Source: Candidatus Gastranaerophilales bacterium
GTDB lineage: Bacteria > Cyanobacteriota > Vampirovibrionia > Gastranaerophilales > Gastranaerophilaceae
DNA: 64,000 bases
Assembly (NCBI GenBank): GCA_944323705.1
Contig: CALUTM010000003.1
Coordinates: 1 to 64,000, forward strand
Reading direction: 5' to 3'
Shown: piece by piece, positions 35,514 to 43,781 of the stretch
How the letters are laid out: every line of letters starts with the position of its first letter
How positions within the stretch are numbered: the first letter of the stretch is position 1
Notes under the pieces: generated by a model
Database searches by the model: none
Seen by the model: only the letters and a program-made list of their open reading frames with translations
What the model was told of the DNA's origin: nothing
Translations under genes and position numbers: made by a program

Positions 35514-35533
35514 ACATATAAAAGGAGTACAAA

Positions 35534-35941
35534 ATGAATTTAACAATCAACACCCAGTCTTTTTGCGGAAAAAAAGAAGTTATGTATGGTATAAAACGTG
35601 CAGCTTATGAAGCAAGAAATGCAGAGATAAGCCGTTCATATCAGTTTGGTCCGAGACCTGCCTCAAGAGAGTGGGAAGTTAAGTTTGCTTCCGGTGCTTT
35701 GTCCGCATATTCCGATATGGTTGTGAATGATTCTACTTTTTTACGTTCCGTTAAGAAAATCGGAAAAAATGATGATTTTATGTATTCTTTGCTGCAAATA
35801 TTGCAACCGAAGAATTTACAGTATGGTGAAATTTCACCGTTTGAGAAATTTAGTGAAAGTATGCTAAAATCTGCTAAAAATACGGACAAGACGGATATAA
35901 TAGTCGGAATGAAAGAGTTTATTGACAAAATCGGTTTGTAA
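35534..35941 (+). CDS. Hypothetical protein
   Basis: 135 residues, AAAGGAG before the ATG and a canonical -10 upstream. The N-terminus MNLTINTQSFCGKKE resembles the FKG-tag pattern (Phe, one residue, Gly after a Val/Ile/Leu-rich start). The rest is soluble and helical. No family is recognised. It precedes the flagellin gene but is separated by a promoter. Confidence 0.75.
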   Translation: MNLTINTQSFCGKKEVMYGIKRAAYEARNAEISRSYQFGPRPASREWEVKFASGALSAYSDMVVNDSTFLRSVKKIGKNDDFMYSLLQILQPKNLQYGEISPFEKFSESMLKSAKNTDKTDIIVGMKEFIDKIGL

Positions 35942-35992
35942 ATAATTGTAAAAATATAGTTGGTTGTTGGTGTATTTTTTATAGAGTTATTC

Positions 35993-36010
35993 TATAATGT
36001 TTGTATACAA
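35993..36010 (+). promoter_or_regulatory. Flagellin promoter and palindrome
   Basis: TATAAT at 35993-35998, then the perfect 10-bp palindrome TTGTATACAA at 36001-36010 spanning the expected transcription start. The implied leader is about 95 nt and contains two TTAGGGA copies and a GTGC/GCAC hairpin. No clear sigma-28 type box is seen. Confidence 0.5.
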
Positions 36011-36098
36011 GGGTATGTGATTTATATATAGTTAAAAGAGAGAACTAAGATTAGGGAAATCAGTGTGCGGTTGCACGCAGAGTCGGAAAGGTTAGGGA

Positions 36099-36944
36099 AT
36101 GGCTCTTACAATTAATACAAATTTGTCGTCATTAATAGTTCAAAGTAACTTGAACTCGGCTACCACAATGTTGAGTCAGGCAATTGAACGCATGACAACG
36201 GGCTACAGAATTAACCATGCAAAAGACGATGCTGCAGGCTATTCAATTGCAGCTGATTGGAATACAAAACTAAGTTCTTTAGATATAGCTTCACAAAATA
36301 CATCTATGGGTATTGACTTGCTGACAACTGCTGAAGAGAATTATGCATTGATTACATCACACCTGCAACGTGTAAGAGATTTGACGGAACAGGCTGCAAA
36401 CGGTACGTACGGCTCAAGCTCTTTGAATGCAATAAATGCGGAAATTACGGCAAGATTGGAAGAAATCGACAGGGTTGCTTCTAACGCAGAGTTTAATGGT
36501 ATTGCTCTGATGTCGGCAGATGCTGTTGATATAACATTGCAGGTTGGAATATATGCCGATGCAAACAGCCAAATATTACTGGATGCGGGTTTATTTGGAG
36601 CTGCTACTTCGTCGGCACTTCTTGGTATGGAAATTGCTGATTTTGCAGCTGCGTGCACTACGGCTGATACCGCTGCGGCTCAGTTGACGGTAATTGATAG
36701 GGCTATTACAAATCTTTCCGACAGAACTACAGATATTGGTGCTGCACAAAACAGACTTGAATCTGCTGCAACTTCAATTGAAGTTCAGACAGAAAATTTA
36801 ACCTCATCACTGTCTACAATTCGGGATGCCGATATTGCGGAGGTTTCTTCGAATTATATACAGGCACAGATTTTACAGCAGGCGTCTGCAACATTGTTGG
36901 CGACTGCGAACCAAACGCCAAGTATAGCGTTAAACTTGATTTAA
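36099..36944 (+). CDS. fliC: Flagellin
   Basis: 281 residues. The N-terminal D0/D1 block (INTNLSSLIVQSNLNSA, RMTTGYRINHAKDDAAGYSIA) and the C-terminal D1/D0 block (IRDADIAEVSSNYIQAQILQQ) are typical. The centre is short, so the outer D2/D3 domains are essentially absent, giving a minimal filament subunit. It has no signal peptide, consistent with export by the flagellar type III system. AAAGG precedes the ATG by about 7 nt. A terminator follows at 36977. The Maf-like protein at 52013 could glycosylate it. Confidence 0.94.
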   Translation: MALTINTNLSSLIVQSNLNSATTMLSQAIERMTTGYRINHAKDDAAGYSIAADWNTKLSSLDIASQNTSMGIDLLTTAEENYALITSHLQRVRDLTEQAANGTYGSSSLNAINAEITARLEEIDRVASNAEFNGIALMSADAVDITLQVGIYADANSQILLDAGLFGAATSSALLGMEIADFAAACTTADTAAAQLTVIDRAITNLSDRTTDIGAAQNRLESAATSIEVQTENLTSSLSTIRDADIAEVSSNYIQAQILQQASATLLATANQTPSIALNLI

Positions 36945-36976
36945 ATTGTTGTTGATTGGGATATGTACTTATATAT

Positions 36977-37006
36977 GAGCTTGATTCTTCAAGCTCTTTT
37001 TATTTT
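36977..37006 (+). terminator. Flagellin terminator
   Basis: An 8-bp stem GAGCTTGA / TCAAGCTC with a 4-nt loop, followed by TTTTTATTTT. Confidence 0.9.
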
Positions 37007-37098
37007 GGAGGCGGTTGTATTATATGTGGATATATTGCTTTCGTTTTGTGTTTTTGGTATCCTTATAGGGTAGAATTAGTATAAGAGGAGTTTTATTT

Positions 37099-37902
37099 AT
37101 GGATTTGATGAAGGGAAAAAAAGGTATAATTTTTGGAGTTTCTAATACCCATGGTATAGCTTACGGTATTGCAAAACAATTGTTTGACGCCGGAGCAGAT
37201 ATTGCATTTACTTATGCCGGTGAGGCTATGGAAAAACGTGTAAGACCTATTGCAGAGAGTATGAATGCAAAATTAATAATGAGTTGCGATGTTACGAAAG
37301 AAGATGAGGTTGAAGCAGTTTTTAAAGAATGTGAAAAAATCTACGGAAAGTTGGATTTTGTTGTACATGCCGTAGCTTTTGCTCCGAAAGAAGATTTGAT
37401 GGGCAGGTTTGTAGATACTTCAAAGCAAGGTTGGGATATTGCATTAGGCGTAAGTGCATATTCTTTGGTTTCTATATGCCGCCATGCCGAACGTCTTATG
37501 AACGAAGGCAGTTCAATATTTGCTCTTACATATCTCGGCTCGGTTCTTTCTGTTCCAAGCTATAATGTAATGGGTGTTGCAAAAGCCGCATTGGAATCAG
37601 CAATGAGATTTCTTGCAGTGGATTTGGGACCGAAGGGTATAAGAGTTAACTGTTTATCATCCGGTCCTGTTAAGACTCTTGCCTCCATGGGTATTGCAGG
37701 ATTTACCAAAATGTTAAAAGCAGGAGCTATGAGAGCTCCGTTGAAAAGAAATGTTTCTTTGGATGATGTCGGTAAAGCAGGATTGTATCTTGCATCAGAC
37801 TTGTCAAGCGGTACGACCGGTGAAGTTATATACGTGGATTGCGGATGTCATTCCGCTTATGCTTCGGCAGAAGAGATGGATGTTATTTCCAAAGCTGAAT
37901 AG
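37099..37902 (+). CDS. fabI: Enoyl-ACP reductase (NADH), FabI type
   Basis: 267 residues, a divergent short-chain dehydrogenase. GIIFGVSNTHGIAYGIA is the FabI cofactor loop, and the catalytic pair is Tyr and Lys in YNVMGVAKAALE (Tyr-x6-Lys). It reduces the trans-2 double bond in the last step of fatty-acid elongation and is the triclosan target. AGAGGAG precedes the ATG. A terminator follows at 37916. Confidence 0.96.
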   Translation: MDLMKGKKGIIFGVSNTHGIAYGIAKQLFDAGADIAFTYAGEAMEKRVRPIAESMNAKLIMSCDVTKEDEVEAVFKECEKIYGKLDFVVHAVAFAPKEDLMGRFVDTSKQGWDIALGVSAYSLVSICRHAERLMNEGSSIFALTYLGSVLSVPSYNVMGVAKAALESAMRFLAVDLGPKGIRVNCLSSGPVKTLASMGIAGFTKMLKAGAMRAPLKRNVSLDDVGKAGLYLASDLSSGTTGEVIYVDCGCHSAYASAEEMDVISKAE

Positions 37903-37915
37903 TTTATTTATCTGC

Positions 37916-37946
37916 GGCGGACTTGAGAGAATCAAGTCCGCCTTTT
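37916..37946 (+). terminator. fabI terminator
   Basis: An 11-bp perfect stem GGCGGACTTGA / TCAAGTCCGCC with a 5-nt loop, followed by four T residues. AAAGGAG of the next gene follows directly. Confidence 0.9.
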
Positions 37947-37960
37947 AAAGGAGTTATTAT

Positions 37961-38338
37961 ATGTATAAGAAATTGTTGTTTTTATTGGTATCGGCATTAG
38001 TATTTGCAGGTTCTGCCAACGCTATGAAATATGAAGAGTCCTTATCTTCCTCAAAACCTTCGGCAATGCTTATTTATGCGGATTGGGCAGACGGGCTTGC
38101 TCCTGTTATGCAAAACTTTACTGCTATGGAACAGCAATACGGCGACCGTTATAATTTTGTTCGTCTCAATATTGCAAGTCCCGAAACAAAGGCTTTTAAC
38201 CAAAAATATCATATTTATCCTAACTTACCGTATGTCCTTTTATTCAGAGACGGTGGTAAAGTTTCAAGATACTTGCAGAAAAATTGTATCAATGATACCG
38301 CCTGCTTTACGGAGAGACTCGACTTTTTTAATCGTTAG
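37961..38338 (+). CDS. Exported thioredoxin-fold protein without CxxC
   Basis: 125 residues with a clear signal peptide (MYKKLLFLLVSALVFAGSANA, cut after AxA). The mature part resembles a thioredoxin fold: MLIYADWADGLAPVMQNF occupies the place of the WCxxC helix, and PYVLLFRDGGKV carries the cis-Pro strand and turn. The active-site cysteines are absent, so it cannot act as a classical oxidoreductase. Two Cys near the C-terminus could form a disulphide. AAAGGAG precedes the ATG. The end overlaps convergent tolC by 4 bp. Confidence 0.75.
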   Translation: MYKKLLFLLVSALVFAGSANAMKYEESLSSSKPSAMLIYADWADGLAPVMQNFTAMEQQYGDRYNFVRLNIASPETKAFNQKYHIYPNLPYVLLFRDGGKVSRYLQKNCINDTACFTERLDFFNR

Positions 38339-39693
38339 AGATTTTCCGCTTTTGTATAATCAATTCCGCCGACTGCCTTATATAGGGAGATTGTCGCAAC
38401 AATGTTGTCTATTTTAGACTTAATATTGCGTTGCCTTACGATAAGCAGATTAACGTTTGATTTTAGTTCATCAAGCTTGGATGCATCCCCAATAGTGAAT
38501 TGTTTCTCGGCAAGGATGTGCTTCTCCTGTTCTATGGATAAATCTTCGTCTGCTTTTATAAGGTTTGCTTTAGCGGTTTTTGTTTCTACAAGAGCATTAT
38601 TTACTTCTTGTATTGAGGTAAGTACAGTTTTTTCATACTGTTCTACTGCTTTTTTGTATTCATATTTATTAATTCTGTATCTGGCAAGTTTTGCTCCGCC
38701 CGTAAAGATATCCCAACTCGGAGCTATCCCGATATTTGACAGAAATGTCTCCGGGGCAAACATTCTGTTCCATCTGTATGCATTAAATCCCAAATTCCCG
38801 TACAGGAAAAATTTAGGAAGAAATTCTCTTCTTGCAACTCTTACATCAAGTCCGGCTTTTTGTGCGTACTCTTCAGAACTTATCAAATCCGGTCGATGTT
38901 GTATTATAGTTGTTGATAACGAATCAGGTGTTGCGGGATAAGAAATTGAGTCAAAGTCCGCATGCTCCACTTCTTTATCTGTATTGAGCCCCAAAAGAAC
39001 CGTAAGTTCATTGTTTAAAACTTTTTTACTCTCTTGCAGACTGTTTAAGTCCTGTTCAAATTTAACAAGTATTTGTTTTTGAGAAAGAAGTTCATTAATC
39101 GGAGCAAGTCCTGCATTATATTTTCTTTCCGTCATGTTTACGATTTGTGTTTGCAAATCTATGATTTCACATATTGTCTTTTCCAACTCATCAGCCTTAA
39201 TTAAGTTATAATAATCAGCCGCAAAAACGGATGTAATATAGATATAAGTAGCCCGTTCCTGCTCTTGGGTAATTTCTTTTTGTTTTTTTGCACTTTTTCT
39301 GTTTAAGTAATTTTGTCCCCATATATCAATTTCGTACGAAGCACTGAGTGGGAGCAAAAATTCATTTTGCGAATACTCGGGTATAATCACATTGCCGAAC
39401 TCTGTTTGTGCTCCGCTCAAGACTCTGGAAAGGCTGCCGTCAAAACCTACCTGTGGTAATTGGTTTGAACCAATAAGTCTTACGTTTTCTTCCGATTGTT
39501 TTGTTTTAAGAGCTGCAATCTTCAGGTCATGGTTATTTTTATAAAGAGTCTGCATGTGATTTAATAAAATTTCGTCATTATAATTTTTCCACCAGTCCAA
39601 ATTGATGTACATGAGCTTGTCTGTGCTTTCTTTTGCAAAGCACGGGAGTGAGATTAATAAAATTAATATTGTAAAAAATTTTTTTATTGTCAT
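38335..39693 (-). CDS. TolC-family outer-membrane efflux protein
   Basis: 452 residues from the ATG at 39693, where GAAGGA lies upstream and a signal peptide begins at once (MTIKKFFTILILLISLPCFA). Two OEP repeats with long helices follow, and motifs such as YNAGLAPINELLSQKQ and FTIGDASKLDELKSN are typical of TolC/NodT-type channels. It forms the outer-membrane exit duct of a tripartite pump. It is divergent from marR-emrA-emrB, which supply the regulator, adaptor and inner-membrane pump. Confidence 0.93.
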   Translation of the reverse strand: MTIKKFFTILILLISLPCFAKESTDKLMYINLDWWKNYNDEILLNHMQTLYKNNHDLKIAALKTKQSEENVRLIGSNQLPQVGFDGSLSRVLSGAQTEFGNVIIPEYSQNEFLLPLSASYEIDIWGQNYLNRKSAKKQKEITQEQERATYIYITSVFAADYYNLIKADELEKTICEIIDLQTQIVNMTERKYNAGLAPINELLSQKQILVKFEQDLNSLQESKKVLNNELTVLLGLNTDKEVEHADFDSISYPATPDSLSTTIIQHRPDLISSEEYAQKAGLDVRVARREFLPKFFLYGNLGFNAYRWNRMFAPETFLSNIGIAPSWDIFTGGAKLARYRINKYEYKKAVEQYEKTVLTSIQEVNNALVETKTAKANLIKADEDLSIEQEKHILAEKQFTIGDASKLDELKSNVNLLIVRQRNIKSKIDNIVATISLYKAVGGIDYTKAENL

Positions 39694-39712
39694 ATTTACA
39701 CTTATCCTTCTT

Positions 39713-39730
39713 GTGTTATTATGATAACAC
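39713..39730. promoter_or_regulatory. Probable MarR operator between tolC and marR
   Basis: An 18-bp inverted repeat with 7-bp arms (GTGTTAT / ATAACAC) and a 4-bp centre. It lies 12 bp before the marR ATG and 19 bp before the tolC ATG. A TATGAT -10-like hexamer (39720-39725) for marR and a CATAAT on the other strand fall inside it, so bound repressor would block both promoters. Confidence 0.75.
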
Positions 39731-39741
39731 AAAGGGATTTT

Positions 39742-40200
39742 ATGAGACAAGAAATTTTATTAAATCAAAAAATAGGGTTGCGTTTATCTCGGGCAGGGAT
39801 GCTGTCAAAACTTTTTGCAAATCAGATTTTTGCAAAAAATGGTGCGGTGATTCGTCCCGAGCAGTTTACGGTTTTGTATGCTTTAAAAGAAAATAATGGC
39901 ATGTTCTTGCGTCAGCTTGCCAACATAACTTTTAAGGACAGACCGAACATGACAAGAATTGTGACCATCCTTGAAAACAACGGCTATGTTACTTCTGCAC
40001 TTGAGGCTGAAGGTCGTCAGGTCAAGAAATTATATATAACGGAAAAGGGCAGCCGTTTGTGTGAGGAGATTTTACCTACGATACTCCAAATTTGGCAGGA
40101 AACAGCGGCGGGAATTTCGGAAGAAGAAATTAATAATTTTTTGATTACGTTGAATAAAATTGAATCAAATATGAGGGAAAAGACAATTATTCAGGTTTAG
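39742..40200 (+). CDS. MarR-family transcriptional regulator
   Basis: 152 residues from the ATG at 39742, selected because AAAGGG lies 5 nt before it. The winged-helix core is intact: TVLYALKENNGMFLRQLANI, then the wing DRPNMTRIVTILENNGYV and the basic Lys/Arg hairpin. It is probably an autorepressor of the efflux locus, binding the palindrome 12 bp upstream and released by a drug-like ligand. emrA follows 8 nt later. Confidence 0.92.
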   Translation: MRQEILLNQKIGLRLSRAGMLSKLFANQIFAKNGAVIRPEQFTVLYALKENNGMFLRQLANITFKDRPNMTRIVTILENNGYVTSALEAEGRQVKKLYITEKGSRLCEEILPTILQIWQETAAGISEEEINNFLITLNKIESNMREKTIIQV

Positions 40201-40208
40201 GTGGTATT

Positions 40209-41300
40209 ATGGCAAAAAGACATGAAGACAAACATGACAAAGAATTTATAAAAGAAGCAAAAAAACGTCTGAAAAAAAGACGACCGGAATATAAGAAAAA
40301 GCGTGTAATAGTTCCTACGTTTACGGCGATAGTACTTGTTATATTAGGAATTATTGCGGCAGTTCATTCAACTTATTTCCAATCTACGGATGATGCATTT
40401 GTGGAAGGACGCTTGGTTTCCGTAGCACCGAGGGTCGCTGCCCCTGTTATTAATCTTCTTGTAGATGATAACCAGGTTGTAAAAGAGGGAACTTTACTTG
40501 TGGAATTGGATCCCAAGGATTTTGAAGTAGCTTTGGCTCAGGCAGAGGCAAAACTTGCGGAGGCTAAGGCGGGATTAAACATGTCGGAAAAGAAAGTTGA
40601 TGAAAGCGTATCAAAGGTAAATAAGTCTTTTGAAGATATAAGTTCGGCTTCATCAAGGTTAGATTTTGCACAAAGAGATTTTGCCCGTTATAAAGATTTG
40701 TATAAGGATGGGATTGTTTCCAAGCAGGATTTTGAAAAGAGCAAAACCGCTTTGGATGTAGCACAGGCAGACTTCAATGCTGCTCAGGAAAATTCCATGG
40801 CTTCACAACATGCACTGGATTCAGGGCGTGCAAAGGCTAAGGCTGATGAGGCAACAATAAAAAAACTTGAGGCAGAAGTTGAGCAGGCAAAGTTAAATCT
40901 TGCGTATACAAAAATTTACGCACCTCAGGACGGCAAAGTCGCAGCAAGAAGCGTCGAAAAGGGTAATTATGTAAATGTCGGGCAGCCGTTAATGAATATT
41001 GTACCTGAACAGGTGTGGGTGGTTGCAAATTTCAAGGAAATTCAGCTTACAAATATGAAGCCCGGGCAGCCGGTAAGAGTAAAAGTTGATACGTATCCCC
41101 AAAAACGTTTTAAGGCACATGTTGAAAGTATACAACGTGCGACCGGAGCAAAATCAAGCTTATTCCCGCCTGAAAATGCAGTGGGAAGTTACGTAAAAAT
41201 TGTACAGAGAGTTCCCGTTAAAATTGTTTTTGATGAAGATATATCAAATTATAATATTGTTCCGGGGATGTCTGTAGTTCCAAAGGTTAAAATAAAGTAA
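40209..41300 (+). CDS. emrA: HlyD/EmrA-type membrane fusion protein
   Basis: 363 residues. A very basic cytoplasmic start (RLKKRRPEYKKKR) is followed by one membrane helix (about 36-55), a lipoyl half (STDDAFVEGRLVSVAPRVAA), a coiled-coil hairpin (about 100-225), and the second lipoyl half (IYAPQDGKVAARSVEKGNYV). It bridges the EmrB-like pump and the TolC-like channel across the periplasm. emrB starts 1 nt after its stop. Confidence 0.93.
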   Translation: MAKRHEDKHDKEFIKEAKKRLKKRRPEYKKKRVIVPTFTAIVLVILGIIAAVHSTYFQSTDDAFVEGRLVSVAPRVAAPVINLLVDDNQVVKEGTLLVELDPKDFEVALAQAEAKLAEAKAGLNMSEKKVDESVSKVNKSFEDISSASSRLDFAQRDFARYKDLYKDGIVSKQDFEKSKTALDVAQADFNAAQENSMASQHALDSGRAKAKADEATIKKLEAEVEQAKLNLAYTKIYAPQDGKVAARSVEKGNYVNVGQPLMNIVPEQVWVVANFKEIQLTNMKPGQPVRVKVDTYPQKRFKAHVESIQRATGAKSSLFPPENAVGSYVKIVQRVPVKIVFDEDISNYNIVPGMSVVPKVKIK

Positions 41301-41301
41301 T

Positions 41302-42852
41302 ATGGAAGATGTAGTTACAGAACAGGAAGACAGTAAGGTTAACCCTTATATAGTTGCAATTGCGGTTTTGCTGCCGTCGTTTTTGGCACTGGCAGCATCT
41401 TCGGGAACCAATGTAAGCCAGCCGCACATTGCAGGGTTTTATGGTGCGACACAGTATGAAACAAATACTGTTATTACCTGTTATATTATATCAGGCGGCT
41501 TGATGCTTCCTGTAACGGGTTATCTTGTAAGACTCATGGGTAAAAAACTCCTGTTCATGTACAGTATTATAGTTTTTACATTGGGTTGCTTTTTATGCAT
41601 TATTTCTCCAAACCTGATATCTTTGATTCTTGCAAGACTTATTCAGGGGATTGGAAGCGGCAGTATTTTACCTTTATGTCAGGCAATCCTTCTGGAGGTA
41701 TTTCCGCCCGAGCAAAGGGGTGTTGCAATGGGCTTGTTTGGTGTTGCTGCTATGTTTTCACCGCTTGCGGGACCGTTTATGGGTGGTTATTTGACTGATA
41801 ACTTTTCATGGCAGTGGATTTTTATTGTAAATATCCCTCTATGTTTATTATCTTTGATATTGGTTAAATTTTTGGTTAAGGATGATCCTCCTCCAAAACT
41901 CAAATATAATAAACGATTTGATATTGTCGGATATACATCGGTTGTGATTGCAATGGCTTGTATGCAAATCGTTTTGGACAAGGGACAGCAGCATAATTGG
42001 TTTGATGAAACCTGGATTTGTTGGCTTACTGGAATTTGTATTTTCTCATTCGTATTTTTCTACGTTTGGGAACTTGAATACAAGTATCCTGTTATAGATA
42101 TAAGGGTTTTTAAAGACAGGAATTTTTTGTTCGGTACAATAGCAAGTTCATTTATAAATATGATGATATATTCGACACTGCTTCTTGTTCCGATGTTTAT
42201 ACAAAGTCTTATCGGTTATAGTCCTTCCATGTCGGGCTTGACAATGTTTCCGAGAGCAATAATATGTTTTATCGGACTTTTGGTCGTCGGTGAGATTTCA
42301 AAATATGTGGAGAGTCGTATTTTGGCGGCAACAGGATTTATAATAATGGCTGCAGCGGTCTTGATGTTAACTCAGATGAATCCGAATTCTTCTATGGAAA
42401 GTATAATTTTGCCGAATATTTTGTTGTGTATCGGAGTGCCTACGGCATTTGTACCTATAACGGCTCTTTCTTTTCAGACACTTCCCGCTTCCAAAAATGC
42501 AGATGCAGCTTCTTTGCATGCATTATTTAAAAACATCGTAACCGCAGTTTCAACATCGGCAGCTTCAACTTTCATCGCAAGAGTTTCTCAGGTGTATCAG
42601 AATTATTATGTTGCAAATTTGGCTCCGCATAATCCTATGTTCAGAATTAAATTTGCGGCTTTACAAACTAAGTTTATGCATTATTATCCGGCAGTTACCG
42701 CCTCAAGAAAAGCAAACGGAATGTTGTATAAAGAACTCTTAAATCAGGCAAGGTTGGGTGCTTTCTTTGATATCTTTACGGTACTTGCCGTACTTATGAT
42801 AATAATAATTCCGCTTATTTTTATACTGAAAAACAAGCCAAAGAAATGTTAA
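41302..42852 (+). CDS. emrB: DHA2-family multidrug transporter, EmrB-like
   Basis: 516 residues with about 14 membrane segments, the DHA2 major-facilitator layout. The motif A-like GYLVRLMGKKLL loop and the motif C-like GLFGVAAMFSPLAGPFMGGYL are visible. It exports hydrophobic compounds by proton antiport through EmrA and the TolC channel. It is the last gene of the marR-emrA-emrB operon. Confidence 0.93.
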   Translation: MEDVVTEQEDSKVNPYIVAIAVLLPSFLALAASSGTNVSQPHIAGFYGATQYETNTVITCYIISGGLMLPVTGYLVRLMGKKLLFMYSIIVFTLGCFLCIISPNLISLILARLIQGIGSGSILPLCQAILLEVFPPEQRGVAMGLFGVAAMFSPLAGPFMGGYLTDNFSWQWIFIVNIPLCLLSLILVKFLVKDDPPPKLKYNKRFDIVGYTSVVIAMACMQIVLDKGQQHNWFDETWICWLTGICIFSFVFFYVWELEYKYPVIDIRVFKDRNFLFGTIASSFINMMIYSTLLLVPMFIQSLIGYSPSMSGLTMFPRAIICFIGLLVVGEISKYVESRILAATGFIIMAAAVLMLTQMNPNSSMESIILPNILLCIGVPTAFVPITALSFQTLPASKNADAASLHALFKNIVTAVSTSAASTFIARVSQVYQNYYVANLAPHNPMFRIKFAALQTKFMHYYPAVTASRKANGMLYKELLNQARLGAFFDIFTVLAVLMIIIIPLIFILKNKPKKC

Positions 42853-42949
42853 GTTTTGTAAAATTTTTGCCAAATTCTGCAATTATCATCCGTAAAAATA
42901 CTTTATTAATATATAAGATATATACGATGATATAAGAAAGGACATAATT

Positions 42950-43117
42950 ATGGAATTTGGAAATGTTAATATGCCAAGTCACATAAAAGATTTGGATAAT
43001 GCACAAGCTGGTGGTGCATATTTGTCACAGTTACAACCTCAACCTCCGATTTCGCTTTATGGTGATACGGGTGTTCAATTAACAGATAAACAGAAGGATG
43101 TCAGTGTATTCTGCTAA
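42950..43117 (+). CDS. 55-residue protein of unknown function
   Basis: The frame starts MEFGNVNMPSHIKDL, has AQAGGAY near residue 20, a Gln/Pro-rich middle (LQPQPPIS), and ends SVFC with a C-terminal Cys. GAAAGGA lies 7 nt before the ATG and a strong terminator follows 24 bp after the stop, so it is very probably a real gene with its own transcript. The Gly-Gly and terminal Cys recall secreted peptide precursors, but the leader lacks the usual hydrophobic positions. The upstream TTAAGTTTTGTAA box is shared with other genes here. Confidence 0.65.
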   Translation: MEFGNVNMPSHIKDLDNAQAGGAYLSQLQPQPPISLYGDTGVQLTDKQKDVSVFC

Positions 43118-43140
43118 AACTGTTAAGAGATTTATTATAT

Positions 43141-43173
43141 AAGGAGATTTTGTTTTACAAAATCTCCTTTTTT
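43141..43173 (+). terminator. Terminator after the 55-residue gene
   Basis: A 13-bp perfect stem AAGGAGATTTTGT / ACAAAATCTCCTT with a 3-nt loop, followed by T residues. Confidence 0.93.
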
Positions 43174-43175
43174 GA

Positions 43176-43181
43176 TACAAT
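43176..43181 (+). promoter_or_regulatory. -10 box of the acetyltransferase gene
   Basis: TACAAT 6 nt before the ATG at 43188, with TTTACA about 16 nt upstream overlapping the preceding terminator loop. There is no Shine-Dalgarno, so a leaderless start is likely. Confidence 0.45.
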
Positions 43182-43187
43182 TTTTCT

Positions 43188-43739
43188 ATGGAAGAGTTTA
43201 ATAAAATGATTAGCGGGGCGAATTATTTTCCCATGACTGAATATTTAATCGGTTTAAGAGACCGTACAAGAGCATTAGTTTCTGATTTTAATTTAGAAAA
43301 GGATGAGAAGAAGCGTGAGGAGATATTAAAATCCCTTGTCGGCAAGATGGGTCGCGGTTGTTATATTACTCCTAATATATTTTTTGATTACGGTTGTAAC
43401 ACGGAATTGGGGGATAACGTTTATTTTAATGCAAATTGTGTTGTTCTTGATTGTGCAAAAGTAACAGTTGGGAGCAATACATTTGTGGGTCCTAACGTAC
43501 AGTTTTATACTCCAATCCATCCGTTGGATTATAAGACAAGAAATACTTTTGTCGAGTCCGCAAAACCCATAACTGTCGGTAAAAATTGTTGGCTCGGCGG
43601 CAGCGTGATTATTCTTCCCGGAGTTACAATTGGTGACGGGTGCGTAATAGGAGCGGGAGCCGTAGTAACGAAAGACATTCCTGCAAACTCACTTGCCGTT
43701 GGTAATCCTGCTAAAGTAATAAAGACAATTGAGCAATAA
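43188..43739 (+). CDS. Hexapeptide-repeat acetyltransferase (maltose/galactoside O-acetyltransferase type)
   Basis: 183 residues. A short helical start (MISGANYFPMTEYLIGLRDR) precedes a left-handed beta-helix. The catalytic His is in YTPIHPLDYKTR, and GKNCWLGGSVIILPGVTIGDG is the acetyl-CoA site. The family (Maa, LacA, NodL) moves acetyl from acetyl-CoA to sugar hydroxyls; the acceptor is not determined. It is a single gene between two terminators. Confidence 0.93.
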   Translation: MEEFNKMISGANYFPMTEYLIGLRDRTRALVSDFNLEKDEKKREEILKSLVGKMGRGCYITPNIFFDYGCNTELGDNVYFNANCVVLDCAKVTVGSNTFVGPNVQFYTPIHPLDYKTRNTFVESAKPITVGKNCWLGGSVIILPGVTIGDGCVIGAGAVVTKDIPANSLAVGNPAKVIKTIEQ

Positions 43740-43764
43740 AAAAGCGGTTAAACCGCCTTTTTAT
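43739..43764. terminator. Bidirectional terminator
   Basis: A GCGGTT / AACCGC hairpin with A-run and T-run on opposite sides. It serves the acetyltransferase (plus) and the convergent GH13 gene (minus). Confidence 0.85.
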
Positions 43765-43781
43765 GTTTATTTAATGTTTGC

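Noticed and set aside
36060-36098. c-di-GMP riboswitch before flagellin
   Set aside because: The GTGCGGTTGCACGC element superficially recalls part of GEMM but lacks the other conserved blocks.
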